This document shows positions 28,504 through 37,295 of a stretch of 64,000 nucleotides of DNA, one piece after another (the first letter of the stretch is position 1; every line of letters starts with the position of its first letter). The notes beneath the pieces were generated by a model, which made no database searches, had not been told where the DNA came from, and was given only the letters and a program-made list of their open reading frames with translations. The stretch is from Achromobacter sp. RTa. Lineage in GTDB: Bacteria; Pseudomonadota; Gammaproteobacteria; Burkholderiales; Burkholderiaceae_B. Both the position numbers and the translations under genes were made by a program. Location of the stretch: the NCBI RefSeq assembly GCF_000757485.1, contig NZ_JPYO01000037.1, positions 1 through 64,000 on the forward strand. Direction: 5' to 3'.

Positions 28504-29318
28504 CCACCTCCAGCAGCACCCCCGGCGCCGGCGCGCCCACTGCCAGCGCGCTGACCCGCCGCATCATCCCCTGCCTCGACGTCACCGCGGGGCGGGTCGT
28601 CAAGGGCGTGAACTTCGTGAATCTGGCCGACGCCGGAGACCCCGTCGAGATCGCCCGCCGGTACAACGAGCAGGGCGCGGACGAGCTCACCTTCCTGGAC
28701 ATCACCGCCACCAGCGACGGCCGGGACCTGATCCTGCCCATCATCGAACAGGTGGCTTCGCAGGTCTTCATCCCGCTGACGGTAGGCGGCGGCGTGCGCC
28801 AGGTCTCCGACATCCAGCGCCTGCTCAACGCCGGCGCCGACAAGATCAGCATCAACAGCGCGGCCGTGGCCAATCCGGAGCTGGTCCGCGCCGCCTCCGA
28901 CTACCACGGCTCGCAATGCGTGGTGGTCGCGATCGACGCGCGCCGCGTGTCGGCCCCAGGCGAACCGGCCCGCTGGGAAGTCTTCACGCATGGCGGCCGC
29001 AAGGCCACCGGGCTGGACGCCGTTGCCTGGGCCCGCCGCATGGCGGCCTACGGCGCCGGTGAAATCCTGCTGACCAGCATGGACCGCGACGGCACCAAAT
29101 CCGGCTTCGACCTGGAACTCACGCGCGCCGTCTCGGACGCCGTGCCGGTGCCCGTCATCGCCTCCGGCGGCGTCGGCAACCTGCAGCATCTGGCCGATGG
29201 CGTCACCACCGGCCGCGCCAGCGCGGTCCTGGCCGCCAGCATTTTCCATTTCGGCCAGCACACCGTGGGCGAATGCAAGCGCTTCATGGCCGAACAGGGC
29301 ATTCCTGTGAGGGTGTAG
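28500..29318 (+). CDS. hisF: Imidazole glycerol phosphate synthase subunit HisF
   Basis: Cyclase subunit, pairs with HisH to give imidazole glycerol phosphate and AICAR. 272 residues, with a short extra N-terminal Ser/Gly/Ala-rich stretch before RRIIPCLDV (Asp acid/base). [40 protein letters not shown] and IASGGVGN are conserved. A tandem-repeat region directly follows, so the operon is interrupted here. Confidence 0.97.
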   Translation: MTTSSSTPGAGAPTASALTRRIIPCLDVTAGRVVKGVNFVNLADAGDPVEIARRYNEQGADELTFLDITATSDGRDLILPIIEQVASQVFIPLTVGGGVRQVSDIQRLLNAGADKISINSAAVANPELVRAASDYHGSQCVVVAIDARRVSAPGEPARWEVFTHGGRKATGLDAVAWARRMAAYGAGEILLTSMDRDGTKSGFDLELTRAVSDAVPVPVIASGGVGNLQHLADGVTTGRASAVLAASIFHFGQHTVGECKRFMAEQGIPVRV

Positions 29319-29510
29319 CCCACCCCCGAAGCGCCTGCGGCGCTTCCCCCTCAAGGGGGCGCCACTGCGGACCGGCTGGACGGCCCCACCCCCGAAGCGC
29401 CTTCGGCGCTTCCCCCTCAAGGGGGCGCCGCCGCGGACCGGCTGGACGGCCCCACCCCCGAAGCGCCTTCGGCGCTTCCCCCCTCAAGGGGGCGCCGCTG
29501 CGGACCGGCA
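29319..29510 (+). repeat. Three 66-bp tandem repeats between hisF and hisI
   Basis: Units start at about 29321, 29387 and 29453 (period 66). Each carries CACCCCCGAAGCGCC, a nested GCGCCTTCGGCGC hairpin, CCCCCTCAAGGGGGCGCC and GCGGACCGGCTGGACGG. The third unit is incomplete. The units could form stacked hairpins in RNA and act as attenuator or stabiliser. From 29511 to 29696 there is only AT-richer spacer with no gene. Confidence 0.85.
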
Positions 29511-29696
29511 AAGCCGGCTCCGCGCGGCCCCGCTTGGGGGTGGATCGTTTGCTGATGATGGGGGTGCCTCGAATGCAGGAAAGCGGTGGAACACCCCTGT
29601 TTGGGCCGGCTTACGCGTGCAACAAGGTATTGCCGTAAGATTATGGATTGCGCCGCGCTGGTTTTGGGTATTGCGCGCGGGACTATGGATAGAGAA

Positions 29697-30101
29697 ATGA
29701 GCAACGAACCCGCCTGGATGGCCGATGTCGTCTTCGACGAAAACGGCCTGATACCCGCCATCGCTCAAGACGCCGAAAACGGCCAGATCATGATGGTGGC
29801 CTGGATGAACCGCGAGTCCCTGGCCGAAACGGCTGCCACGGGCCGCGCGGTGTACTGGTCGCGCTCGCGCCAACGGCTGTGGCGCAAGGGCGAGGAATCC
29901 GGCCACGTCCAGGAAGTCCACGAACTGCGCCTGGACTGCGACGGCGACGTGATCCTGCTCAAGGTGCACCAGCAAGGCGGCATCGCCTGCCACACCGGGC
30001 GCGCCAGCTGCTTCTACCGCCGCCTCGAGGGCCAGACCGACCAGGCCTCCTGGGCCACGGTCGATCCCGTGCTCAAAGACCCCGAACTGATCTACAAATG
30101 A
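29697..30101 (+). CDS. hisI: Phosphoribosyl-AMP cyclohydrolase HisI
   Basis: Opens the purine ring of phosphoribosyl-AMP, step 3 of histidine synthesis. 134 residues, stand-alone form (not fused to HisE). Zinc and magnesium ligands show in [24 protein letters not shown] start at ATG 29697; an ATG at 29685 adds MDRE. It overlaps hisE (ATGA) and lies after the tandem repeat, so it may need its own promoter. Confidence 0.95.
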   Translation: MSNEPAWMADVVFDENGLIPAIAQDAENGQIMMVAWMNRESLAETAATGRAVYWSRSRQRLWRKGEESGHVQEVHELRLDCDGDVILLKVHQQGGIACHTGRASCFYRRLEGQTDQASWATVDPVLKDPELIYK

Positions 30102-30448
30102 CCAACCAAGCCGCAAGCGCCGCCGACATCCTGGCGCGCATCGCCGACACGCTGGAAACCCGCCGCCCCGAGAACGGAGGCGACCCCAAGGCTTCCTATT
30201 CCGCCAAGCTGCTGGCCAAGGGCCCCGACGCCTTCCTGAAGAAAATCGGCGAGGAAGCCACCGAACTGGTCATGGCCGCCAAGGACGGCGTGCCGGACCG
30301 CATCGTCAGCGAAACCGCCGACCTGTGGTTCCACTGCCTGGTGGCGCTGACCCACTTCAACCTGCGCCCCGAAGACGTATTGGCCGAGCTGGCCCGCCGC
30401 GAAGGGCTGTCGGGCCTGGCGGAAAAGGCGAGCCGCCCCCAAGACTGA
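30098..30448 (+). CDS. hisE: Phosphoribosyl-ATP pyrophosphatase HisE
   Basis: Cleaves pyrophosphate from phosphoribosyl-ATP, step 2 of histidine synthesis. 116 residues, all-helical MazG-like fold with [17 protein letters not shown] and [13 protein letters not shown] acidic metal-binding helices. Starts by overlap with hisI. Confidence 0.95.
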   Translation: MTNQAASAADILARIADTLETRRPENGGDPKASYSAKLLAKGPDAFLKKIGEEATELVMAAKDGVPDRIVSETADLWFHCLVALTHFNLRPEDVLAELARREGLSGLAEKASRPQD

Positions 30449-30465
30449 CCACGGAAACCCGGAAA

Positions 30466-30834
30466 ATGAGCGACAACTGTATCTTCTGCAAGATCGCCAC
30501 TGGCGACATCCCGTCCAAGAAGGTCTATGAAGACGAGGATTTTGTTGCGTTCCACGACATCAATCCGGCCGCGCCGGTGCATTTATTGCTTATCCCTCGA
30601 CGTCATGTCATATCCATGCAGGATATTACGTCCGAGGACGCAGGTTGGTTGGGTAGAATGATGTCATTGGCGCCGCGGCTCGCCGCCGAAAACGGCTGCC
30701 GGCCGGGCCCTGATGGCGGATTTCGGATCATGATCAACTCTGGCGTCGAAGGCGGCCAGGAAGTCCCGCATCTGCATTTCCACATCATCGGCGGCTCGCG
30801 CCCCTGGAAAGGGCGCGTAGCCCCCCCCGCGTAA
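30466..30834 (+). CDS. HIT-family histidine triad nucleotide-binding protein
   Basis: 122 residues, HINT-type purine nucleoside phosphoramidase. CIFCKI near the N-terminus, and the histidine triad [10 protein letters not shown] (His102, 104, 106). Located 17 bp after hisE and 14 bp before tatA, the classic betaproteobacterial his-HIT-tat arrangement. Role in the pathway is not known. Confidence 0.94.
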   Translation: MSDNCIFCKIATGDIPSKKVYEDEDFVAFHDINPAAPVHLLLIPRRHVISMQDITSEDAGWLGRMMSLAPRLAAENGCRPGPDGGFRIMINSGVEGGQEVPHLHFHIIGGSRPWKGRVAPPA

Positions 30835-30848
30835 TTCGGAGAAACATC

Positions 30849-31076
30849 ATGGGTAGTTTCAGCATCTGGCATTGGTTGGTCGTCCTGGTCATCGTGGCGC
30901 TGATTTTCGGCACCAAGAAGCTGCGCAATATCGGCTCGGACCTGGGCGGAGCGGTCAAGGGTTTCAAGGAAGGCATGAAGGAAGCCAATAGCGACAAGCC
31001 CGCGGAACCGATCGCGCAGCAGCGCGTCTCCGGCGAAACCATCGACGTGCAGGCCAAGGAAAAATCCAACTCCTGA
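30849..31076 (+). CDS. tatA: Sec-independent protein translocase subunit TatA
   Basis: 75 residues. N-terminal membrane helix (about 5-21), hinge [14 protein letters not shown], amphipathic helix [14 protein letters not shown] and acidic/polar tail. TatA polymerises to form the pore for folded twin-arginine substrates. GGAGA precedes the ATG. First of tatABC; a Tat substrate, the Rieske protein PetA, is encoded 9 kb downstream. Confidence 0.95.
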   Translation: MGSFSIWHWLVVLVIVALIFGTKKLRNIGSDLGGAVKGFKEGMKEANSDKPAEPIAQQRVSGETIDVQAKEKSNS

Positions 31077-31148
31077 GCCTGCGCCAGCCTCCCGGGCCCG
31101 CCTTGACCAGGCCGGCCCCCATCGCATCACCTTCCAAGCGGCCGTCGA

Positions 31149-31655
31149 ATGTTTGATGTCAGCCTCACTGAACTGATGGTGATCGGCGTCGTCGCCTTGA
31201 TCGTCATCGGACCCGAACGCCTGCCCAAGGTGGCCCGCACCGTCGGCCACCTGCTGGGCCGCGCGCAACGTTACGTCAATGACGTGAAGTCCGATATCCA
31301 GCGCGAGATCGAACTCGACGAGCTGCGCAAGTTCAAGAACGAAATGGAAGACGCCGCCCAGGGCGTGCAGAAATCCCTGAACGAAACGCAAGCCTCGCTC
31401 CAGGAACCGGTCCAGCAGTTCCGCGCCGAGCTCGACGAGGTTGCCCGCGCCGCCAGCGGCACGGCCGCCGCGGAGGCTCCCGCCGAGCCCGCCCGTACGA
31501 TCGCGCCGCCCGGCCAGAACCACAACCTGGACCTGGACCTTCCTCCGGCGGCCGAGCCCGCGCCGGCTGCCGCCGCCCCGCAACCCGCCCCGGCGCCCAG
31601 CGCGCCCAAGGCTGACGAGGCCAAGCCCGTCTTGCCCTCCGGAACACCGACGTGA
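31149..31655 (+). CDS. tatB: Sec-independent protein translocase subunit TatB
   Basis: 168 residues. Single N-terminal helix with LTELMVIGVVALIVIGPERLPKVARTVG, then a long amphipathic helix (about 25-105) and a Pro/Ala-rich tail. TatB with TatC forms the twin-arginine signal receptor. Overlaps the tatC GTG start. Confidence 0.95.
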   Translation: MFDVSLTELMVIGVVALIVIGPERLPKVARTVGHLLGRAQRYVNDVKSDIQREIELDELRKFKNEMEDAAQGVQKSLNETQASLQEPVQQFRAELDEVARAASGTAAAEAPAEPARTIAPPGQNHNLDLDLPPAAEPAPAAAAPQPAPAPSAPKADEAKPVLPSGTPT

Positions 31656-32443
31656 CCCAGGACGCCACCCAAGAAGAAGGCCAGCAGGAGACCTTCATCT
31701 CCCACCTGGTCGAACTGCGCACCCGACTGCTGCGCGCCGTCGCCGCCGTGGTCGGCGTGTTCATCGTGCTGTTCATCTACCCCGGCGCGTCGGCCATCTA
31801 CGACGTGCTGGCCCAGCCCATGCTCGCGTCGCTGCCGGAAGGCACGCGCATGATCGCCACCGGCGTGATCACGCCCTTCATGGTGCCCGTCAAGGTCACG
31901 ATGATGGCCGCCTTCATTCTGGCGCTGCCCGTGGTGCTGTACCAGGCCTGGGCCTTCGTGGCGCCGGGGCTGTACAAGCACGAAAAACGCCTGGCGCTGC
32001 CGCTCATCGTATCCAGCACCTTCCTGTTCATCGCGGGCATGGCATTCTGCTATTTCGTGGTGTTCCGCACGGTATTCCATTTCATCGCCACGTTCGCGCC
32101 ACAGTCCATCACGCCCGCGCCGGACATCGAGGCGTATCTCAGCTTCGTCATGACCATGTTCATGGCGTTCGGCATCACGTTCGAAGTGCCGGTGGCGGTG
32201 GTGCTGCTGGTGAAGATGGGCGTGGTCGAACTGTCCAAGCTGAAGTCCGCCCGCGGCTACGTGGTGGTGGGCGCCTTCATCATCGCCGCCGTGGTCACGC
32301 CGCCGGACGTGGTCAGCCAGTTCATGCTGGCGGTGCCGCTGTGCCTGCTCTATGAGATCGGGCTGATATGCGCCCGCATGGTCACGCCCAAGCCTGACGC
32401 GGCGGACGACGCGGCGTCGGGCTCCTTGACCGAACGCCAGTAA
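31652..32443 (+). CDS. tatC: Sec-independent protein translocase subunit TatC
   Basis: 263 residues with six membrane helices; N-terminal FISHLVELRTRLLR with the conserved Glu, and PFMVPVKVTMMAAFILALPVVLYQ-like region split across residues 70-93. TatC reads the twin-arginine signal. GTG start at 31652 overlaps the tatB stop. A terminator follows the stop. Confidence 0.96.
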   Translation: MTQDATQEEGQQETFISHLVELRTRLLRAVAAVVGVFIVLFIYPGASAIYDVLAQPMLASLPEGTRMIATGVITPFMVPVKVTMMAAFILALPVVLYQAWAFVAPGLYKHEKRLALPLIVSSTFLFIAGMAFCYFVVFRTVFHFIATFAPQSITPAPDIEAYLSFVMTMFMAFGITFEVPVAVVLLVKMGVVELSKLKSARGYVVVGAFIIAAVVTPPDVVSQFMLAVPLCLLYEIGLICARMVTPKPDAADDAASGSLTERQ

Positions 32444-32451
32444 CCCCCCGG

Positions 32452-32480
32452 ACGGTCCTGCATCAAAGCAGGACCGTTTC
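32452..32480 (+). terminator. tat operon terminator
   Basis: A 10-bp stem ACGGTCCTGC/GCAGGACCGT with loop ATCAAA, then TTTC, 8 bp past the tatC stop. T-tract is short. Confidence 0.6.
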
Positions 32481-32518
32481 ACGTTGTAGGCCACGGGTTG
32501 CAATCCTAAATTGCAGCC

Positions 32519-32881
32519 ATGTCACTTGCCCAGCGGCTGCACACCCTGATGCGGTGGCGCGGCATCAAAAGCCAGAACCAGTTGGCGCGTATATCCGGCG
32601 CGTCGCAGTCCTGCATCCACCGGATCCTCACCCGCAACGACCGCTATGAGCCATCGCGTGCCACCTTGCTGCGGCTTGCCCGCGCGCTGGACACCAGCGT
32701 GCCATGGCTGACGGACGGGGTGGCGCCCGGCCCAGGCTCAACCTGCAACGGCGCCTGCCAGCACAACGAGGCCGACGACCCCTATGACACCGAAATCCGG
32801 GCGCTGCTGCGGCAGCACTCCGAAAGCGTCAAGAAGGCCGTGCTGCAGTTGCTCCGCCTGATGCGGAAGGAAGCTTCATAA
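32519..32881 (+). CDS. XRE-family helix-turn-helix regulator
   Basis: 120 residues: N-terminal HTH (about 6-62; KSQNQLARISGASQSCIHRIL), then a linker with a CNGAC pair, and a C-terminal helix rich in basic and Leu residues. It resembles phage-repressor-like regulators in its HTH. It is alone between the tat terminator and the convergent protease gene, so its target cannot be read from context. Confidence 0.82.
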   Translation: MSLAQRLHTLMRWRGIKSQNQLARISGASQSCIHRILTRNDRYEPSRATLLRLARALDTSVPWLTDGVAPGPGSTCNGACQHNEADDPYDTEIRALLRQHSESVKKAVLQLLRLMRKEAS

Positions 32882-32885
32882 CGCC

Positions 32886-34046
32886 CTAACGCGGCTTACC
32901 CGGACGAGTGCCCACCACCACCGCCAGCTCCGCCGGCTTGCCGCCACGCAGAATGCCCAGCGTGGCGCGCTGGCCCGGCGGCAACTGCGCGATCTCGGAC
33001 AGCAGGCTAGTCGTGTCGACCATGCGCTTTCCATTGACCGACTGCACGATGTCGCCCACTTTCAGGCCGCTTTTTGCTGCGGGCCCGTCGCGCATCACGC
33101 CGGCGATGATCACGCCCGTCGTATTGCGGTCCAGTTCGAAAGCGCGTGCAAGTTCCGGCGTCACGTCCTGCGGCTCCACTCCCAGCCAGCCGCGCTTGAC
33201 CCCGCCGGTCTTGACGATCTCGTCCATGACCTTGCGCGCAATCTCGATAGGCGTGGCGAAACCGATGCCCATCGATCCGCCTGACTCCGAATAAATGGCG
33301 GTATTGATGCCCACCAGGTTGCCCTCGGCGTCGATCAGCGCGCCCCCCGAGTTGCCCGGGTTGATCGCCGCGTCGGTCTGGATGAAATGCTCGTACGTGT
33401 TCAGCCCCAGCCCATTGCGGCCCAGCGCCGACACGATGCCCTGCGTCGTGGTCTGCCCCACGCCGAACGGATTGCCGATGGCCAGCACCACGTCGCCCAC
33501 GCGCAGCCCCCGGTCTGGAGCCAGCGTGGCGGCCGGCAGGGAGCGCAGGCTGGCCAGCCGCAGCACCGCGAGGTCCGTGTCCGGGTCCGCGCCCACCACC
33601 TTGGCGGCGTCGCGGCGGCCATCGGTCAGCGCGACCTCGATCGCATCGGCAGCCTGCACCACGTGATAGTTGGTCAGCACGTAGCCGTCCTGGTTCACGA
33701 TCACCCCGGAACCCAGGCTGGTCGAAGCCTGGCGCCGCGTCACGCCCGGCACCTGGCCGAACAGCTGGCGCAGCACCGGATCGTCTGGCAGCGGGATCAG
33801 CGGCACGTTGACGTGCTTGGTGGTGTATACATTGACCACGGCCGGCGCAGCGCGCGCCACGCCGTCGGCGTAGGACACCATCCCCATGGCGCGCCCGGCG
33901 GGCGGCCTGGCCGCCGCCGTGGCGGCTTGCGGCCCGGCAGCCGGGCCGGCCAGCCGCAGCAGGTCGGGCCGCAAGGTCGTGACCACGAATAGAATACCCA
34001 GGCAGACCGTGACGGCCTGAGCGAATATCAGCCAATATCGGCGCAT
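32886..34046 (-). CDS. Trypsin-like serine protease of the DegS/DegQ (S1C) family
   Basis: 386 residues: N-terminal membrane anchor (about 6-26), S1C protease domain with triad His128 (TNYHVV), Asp158 (DTDLAV) and Ser233 (NPGNSGGA), and one PDZ domain (about 285-380). A single PDZ and an uncleaved anchor resemble DegS/AlgW, the proteases that start envelope-stress signalling, more than soluble DegP/DegQ; loop details cannot be judged. Start chosen at ATG 34046, since the frame upstream to 34133 lacks an anchor-like start. It is divergent from the NIF3 gene with 19 bp between starts. Confidence 0.9.
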   Translation of the reverse strand: MRRYWLIFAQAVTVCLGILFVVTTLRPDLLRLAGPAAGPQAATAAARPPAGRAMGMVSYADGVARAAPAVVNVYTTKHVNVPLIPLPDDPVLRQLFGQVPGVTRRQASTSLGSGVIVNQDGYVLTNYHVVQAADAIEVALTDGRRDAAKVVGADPDTDLAVLRLASLRSLPAATLAPDRGLRVGDVVLAIGNPFGVGQTTTQGIVSALGRNGLGLNTYEHFIQTDAAINPGNSGGALIDAEGNLVGINTAIYSESGGSMGIGFATPIEIARKVMDEIVKTGGVKRGWLGVEPQDVTPELARAFELDRNTTGVIIAGVMRDGPAAKSGLKVGDIVQSVNGKRMVDTTSLLSEIAQLPPGQRATLGILRGGKPAELAVVVGTRPGKPR

Positions 34047-34065
34047 GTTTCTGATAGGACAAGCA

Positions 34066-34842
34066 ATGAGTAAAGTGGACTCCCGCGTCCTGGCCAGCTG
34101 GCTGGACGACACCCTGCAAGCGGCGCGCTTCAAGGACTATTGCCCGAACGGGCTGCAGGTGGAAGGCCGATCCGAAATTGGACACATTATCGCCGGAGTC
34201 ACGGCAAGCGAAGCCTTGCTGCGCGTTGCGGTCGAACGCGGCGCGGACGCGGTGCTGGTGCACCACGGCTGGCTCTGGCGCAACGAAGACCGCCGCGTCA
34301 TCGGCACGCGCCGCGCGCGCATGGCCCTGGCCCTCAAGAACGACCTGAACCTCTACGCCTACCACCTGCCGCTGGACGCGCATCCCACGCTGGGCAACAA
34401 CGTGCAGCTGGCCCGCGTGCTGGGCCTGGTCCCGGCGCTGCGCGATGACGGCTCGCCGCAAACCTGTGGGCCGGACAACCTGGTCTGGCTGGGCGAGGCC
34501 ACCGGCGTGAAAACGCTGGGCCAGCTGGGCGAGCGCGTGGCCGAGCGCCTGGGCCGGCAACCGCTCGTCGTGGGCGACCCGGACCAGCCGCTGGCGCGGG
34601 TCGCCTGGTGCACGGGCGGCGCCCAAGGCATGCTGGCCGACGCCGTGGACGCCGGCGCCAGCGCCTATATCACGGGCGAAGTGTCCGAATCCACCGTGCA
34701 CCTGGCTCGCGAAACAGGCGTCGGCTTCATCGCGGCGGGCCACCACGCCACGGAACGCTACGGCGTGCAGGCGCTGGGCCAGGCCGTGGCGGAGCGCTTC
34801 GGGATCAAGGTGGAGTTCGTGGATATCGACAACCCTGCTTGA
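34066..34842 (+). CDS. NIF3-like dinuclear metal-binding protein
   Basis: 258 residues of the YbgI/NIF3 family (also annotated GTP cyclohydrolase I type 2 homologue). Metal-ligand motifs VLVHHGWLW (His pair) and GHHATERYG (His and Glu) are present, as is GEVSES. AGGA lies six bases before ATG 34066. Function is not settled in the literature. A terminator hairpin lies at 35074-35096, past a tandem repeat. Confidence 0.9.
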   Translation: MSKVDSRVLASWLDDTLQAARFKDYCPNGLQVEGRSEIGHIIAGVTASEALLRVAVERGADAVLVHHGWLWRNEDRRVIGTRRARMALALKNDLNLYAYHLPLDAHPTLGNNVQLARVLGLVPALRDDGSPQTCGPDNLVWLGEATGVKTLGQLGERVAERLGRQPLVVGDPDQPLARVAWCTGGAQGMLADAVDAGASAYITGEVSESTVHLARETGVGFIAAGHHATERYGVQALGQAVAERFGIKVEFVDIDNPA

Positions 34843-34862
34843 ACGACTGAGGTAGAAGAAGA

Positions 34863-35059
34863 GCCCCCACGCCGCGCTCCTGACGGAGCTAGCTGCCCCC
34901 CAAGGGGGCTGTCCCACCTTGGGGCGGCCCGACGGTGGGACGAGGCCCCCACGCCGCGCTCCTGACGGCGCTGGCTGCCCTCGCAAGGGGCTGTCCCACC
35001 TTGGGGCGGCCCGGCGGTGGGACGAGGCCCCCACGCCGCGCTCCTGACGGCGCTGGCGG
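34863..35059 (+). repeat. 82-bp tandem repeats with hairpin
   Basis: Units start at about 34863, 34945 and 35027 (period 82; the third is partial). Each contains GCCCCCACGCCGCGCTCCTGACGG and the inverted arms GTCCCACC and GGTGGGAC, spaced 15 bp. No coding potential; the rest of the 34843-35261 gap holds the nif3 terminator and upstream sequence for the next gene. Confidence 0.85.
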
Positions 35060-35073
35060 GGACATTGCGTCAT

Positions 35074-35096
35074 AAGCGCCCTGCGGGGCGCTTTTT
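35074..35096 (+). terminator. Terminator after the 82-bp repeats
   Basis: AAGCGCCC/GGGCGCTT stem with a 4-nt loop TGCG, then TTTTTC. It may end the nif3 transcript. Confidence 0.75.
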
Positions 35097-35261
35097 CATT
35101 TCCGGCGGCCTGGGCGTCCCTGGCGCCGCTACGCGTCGCATCCGGTCAATCGCGGTTCTCTCCCTGTCAACTCTGGCGGGCGCACACCGCCCTAGCATTC
35201 CATGCATCGGCTCGCGATCCGGCCTTTCCCGGCCGGGCGCCCCTCATGCGGATCTCCAAGA

Positions 35262-35888
35262 ATGCTGACACTGCACGACCACCCACGCTCCGGCAACTGC
35301 TACAAGGTCCGGCTCTTTCTCGCCCTTATCGGCAAGGAATATCGCAGCGTCTTTGTCGATGTCCTCGCGCGCAGGAACCAGACCGAGGAATTCGAGCGCA
35401 TCAGCGCGTTCCAGCAGGTCCCCGCGCTTGTCGACGACGATCTTGCCATCTGGGACAGCCACGCCATTCTTCTCCATCTTGCCCACACGTACGCGCCCGG
35501 GTGGCTCGCGCCCCAGCCCTATCTCGGCGCCATGTACGCCTGGATATCGGTATCCGCCAACGAAATCGCGAACAGCCTGCAGCCCCTGCGGCTGACCCGC
35601 GTGGTCAGCAACGCCGAGGCTGCGCACCACCTGGGCGTGAGCGAGACGCTGCTGGACGTGCCCGGCATGGAGCGCCGCACTGAACGCGTCCTGCGCCGCA
35701 TCGACAAGCGCCTGGCCCAACACGCCTGGCTGGCCGGCGCCGATGCGCCGACCGTGGCCGACATCGCCTGTTACGGCTACTTGGCGCTGGCCGAGGAGGC
35801 CTCCATCGACATCGCGTCCTACCCCGGTATCGCGGCATGGCGGCAACGCATCCGGCAATTGCCTGGCTACGTTCCGCCCGGCCCGTAG
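35262..35888 (+). CDS. Glutathione S-transferase family protein
   Basis: 208 residues. N-terminal thioredoxin-like domain (about 1-78) with LHDHPRSGNCYKVRLFL, PALVDDD and WDSHAILLHLAH for glutathione binding; helical C-terminal domain (about 85-205) with ADAPTVADIACYGYLAL. Substrate not known. Start ATG 35262, where the family begins; an upstream ATG at 35202 is possible. It is followed by an MHS-type transporter. Confidence 0.9.
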   Translation: MLTLHDHPRSGNCYKVRLFLALIGKEYRSVFVDVLARRNQTEEFERISAFQQVPALVDDDLAIWDSHAILLHLAHTYAPGWLAPQPYLGAMYAWISVSANEIANSLQPLRLTRVVSNAEAAHHLGVSETLLDVPGMERRTERVLRRIDKRLAQHAWLAGADAPTVADIACYGYLALAEEASIDIASYPGIAAWRQRIRQLPGYVPPGP

Positions 35889-35934
35889 ATAGCCCGCGCC
35901 GACACATACCAATAAACAGCAAGGAGGAGACCCC

Positions 35935-37266
35935 ATGGATGCCATTCAGGCTGCAGCGCCCCTTTCCCGACCCCAAAAGAAACCGCATCTGTTCCGGATC
36001 GCCGTCGCCACGGTCGTCGGCACCGCCGTGGAGGCCTTCGACTTCCTCGCGTACGGAACGGCCGCCGCCCTGGTGTTCAACAAACTGTTCTTTCCCCAGT
36101 TCGACCCCGTCACCGGGACGCTTGCGGCCTTTGGCGCCTTTGCCAGCGGCATGCTCGCCCGGCCCATCGGCGGCATCCTGTTCGGCCACTTCGGCGACCG
36201 CATCGGACGCAAGTCGATGCTGACGCTGAGCCTGCTGCTGATGGGCATCTGTACGGTGCTCATCGGACTGTTGCCGACCTATGAACAGATCGGCATTTCC
36301 GCGGCGGTGCTTCTGGTGGTGCTGCGGATCGGGCAGGGACTCTCGTTCGGCGGGGAAATGGGAGGCGCCATGCTGATGGCCGTAGAACACGCGCCGCCGA
36401 AGTGGAAGGCCTTTTTCGGCAGCCTGCCGTTGGTAGGCGCGCCCCTGGGCATCCTGCTGTCCGTGGGTTCCTTCGCGCTGGTGACGCGGCTGCCCGAGGC
36501 AGACTTCCTGTCCTGGGGCTGGCGCCTGCCGTTCCTCGCAAGCGCCGTGCTCATCGTCGTGGGCCTGTTCATCCGCCAGGGCATCGACGAATCGCCGGAG
36601 TTCGAGCAGGTCAAGCGCGAAAAGGCCCAGGCCAGGCAGCCCCTTGAAGACAAGATGCCGCTGGGCGAACTCCTGCGCGCGCACGGCAAGTCCCTCATCC
36701 TGTGCATCGGCTGCAAGATCGCCGAAGTGACCCTCATCTACACCTTCCTCGTGTTCTCGGTGTCCTATGCCGTGTCGAAGCTGGGATTCAGCCGGACCGA
36801 CGCATTGCATGCCTTGCTGTACGGCGCGGGCGTGCTGATGTTCACCATTCCGCTCTTCGGCATGCTGGGCGACCGCATCGGCGCACGCCGTGTCTGCGGC
36901 TGGGGCGGGATGCTCCTGGGCGTCATGGCCATCCCGATATTTCTCGCGGTGGGCAGCGGCTCGCTCGTGGCATACAGCATCGCCGTCTTCATCGCCATGG
37001 CGTTCAACTACGCGATCATGATCGCGCCGCAATCTAGCCTCTACAGCGTGCAGTTCCCCGCGGAACTGCGCTATTCCGGGCTGTCCATCGGGGTCCAGTT
37101 CTCGGCCGCCATCGGAGGCGGGCTGGCGCCGCTCATCTCGGCCACGCTCGTGCAGAAGTTCGACAGCATTCTTCCCGTCGGCATCTACCTGGCGTTTCTC
37201 GGCGTCGTCGCCGGCACCTCAGCCTTTCTAATGAAGCCCACGCCGCAGGACGCGCGCCGCGCCTGA
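35935..37266 (+). CDS. MHS-family MFS transporter
   Basis: 443 residues with about 12 helices. Metabolite:proton symporter marks: VVGTAVEAFDFLAYG near the N-terminus, GHFGDRIGRKSMLT in the first cytoplasmic loop and LRIGQGLSFGGEMGGA. Such symporters carry organic acids (shikimate, alpha-ketoglutarate, proline betaine). AAGGAGG precedes the ATG. The substrate is unknown. Confidence 0.9.
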   Translation: MDAIQAAAPLSRPQKKPHLFRIAVATVVGTAVEAFDFLAYGTAAALVFNKLFFPQFDPVTGTLAAFGAFASGMLARPIGGILFGHFGDRIGRKSMLTLSLLLMGICTVLIGLLPTYEQIGISAAVLLVVLRIGQGLSFGGEMGGAMLMAVEHAPPKWKAFFGSLPLVGAPLGILLSVGSFALVTRLPEADFLSWGWRLPFLASAVLIVVGLFIRQGIDESPEFEQVKREKAQARQPLEDKMPLGELLRAHGKSLILCIGCKIAEVTLIYTFLVFSVSYAVSKLGFSRTDALHALLYGAGVLMFTIPLFGMLGDRIGARRVCGWGGMLLGVMAIPIFLAVGSGSLVAYSIAVFIAMAFNYAIMIAPQSSLYSVQFPAELRYSGLSIGVQFSAAIGGGLAPLISATLVQKFDSILPVGIYLAFLGVVAGTSAFLMKPTPQDARRA

Positions 37267-37295
37267 AACAACCGGGCAGCGGCGCCTTGCCGGAT

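Noticed and set aside
29319-29510. Could the 66-bp or 82-bp tandem arrays be CRISPR?
   Set aside because: The units are directly adjacent, with no unique spacers, and no cas genes are near.
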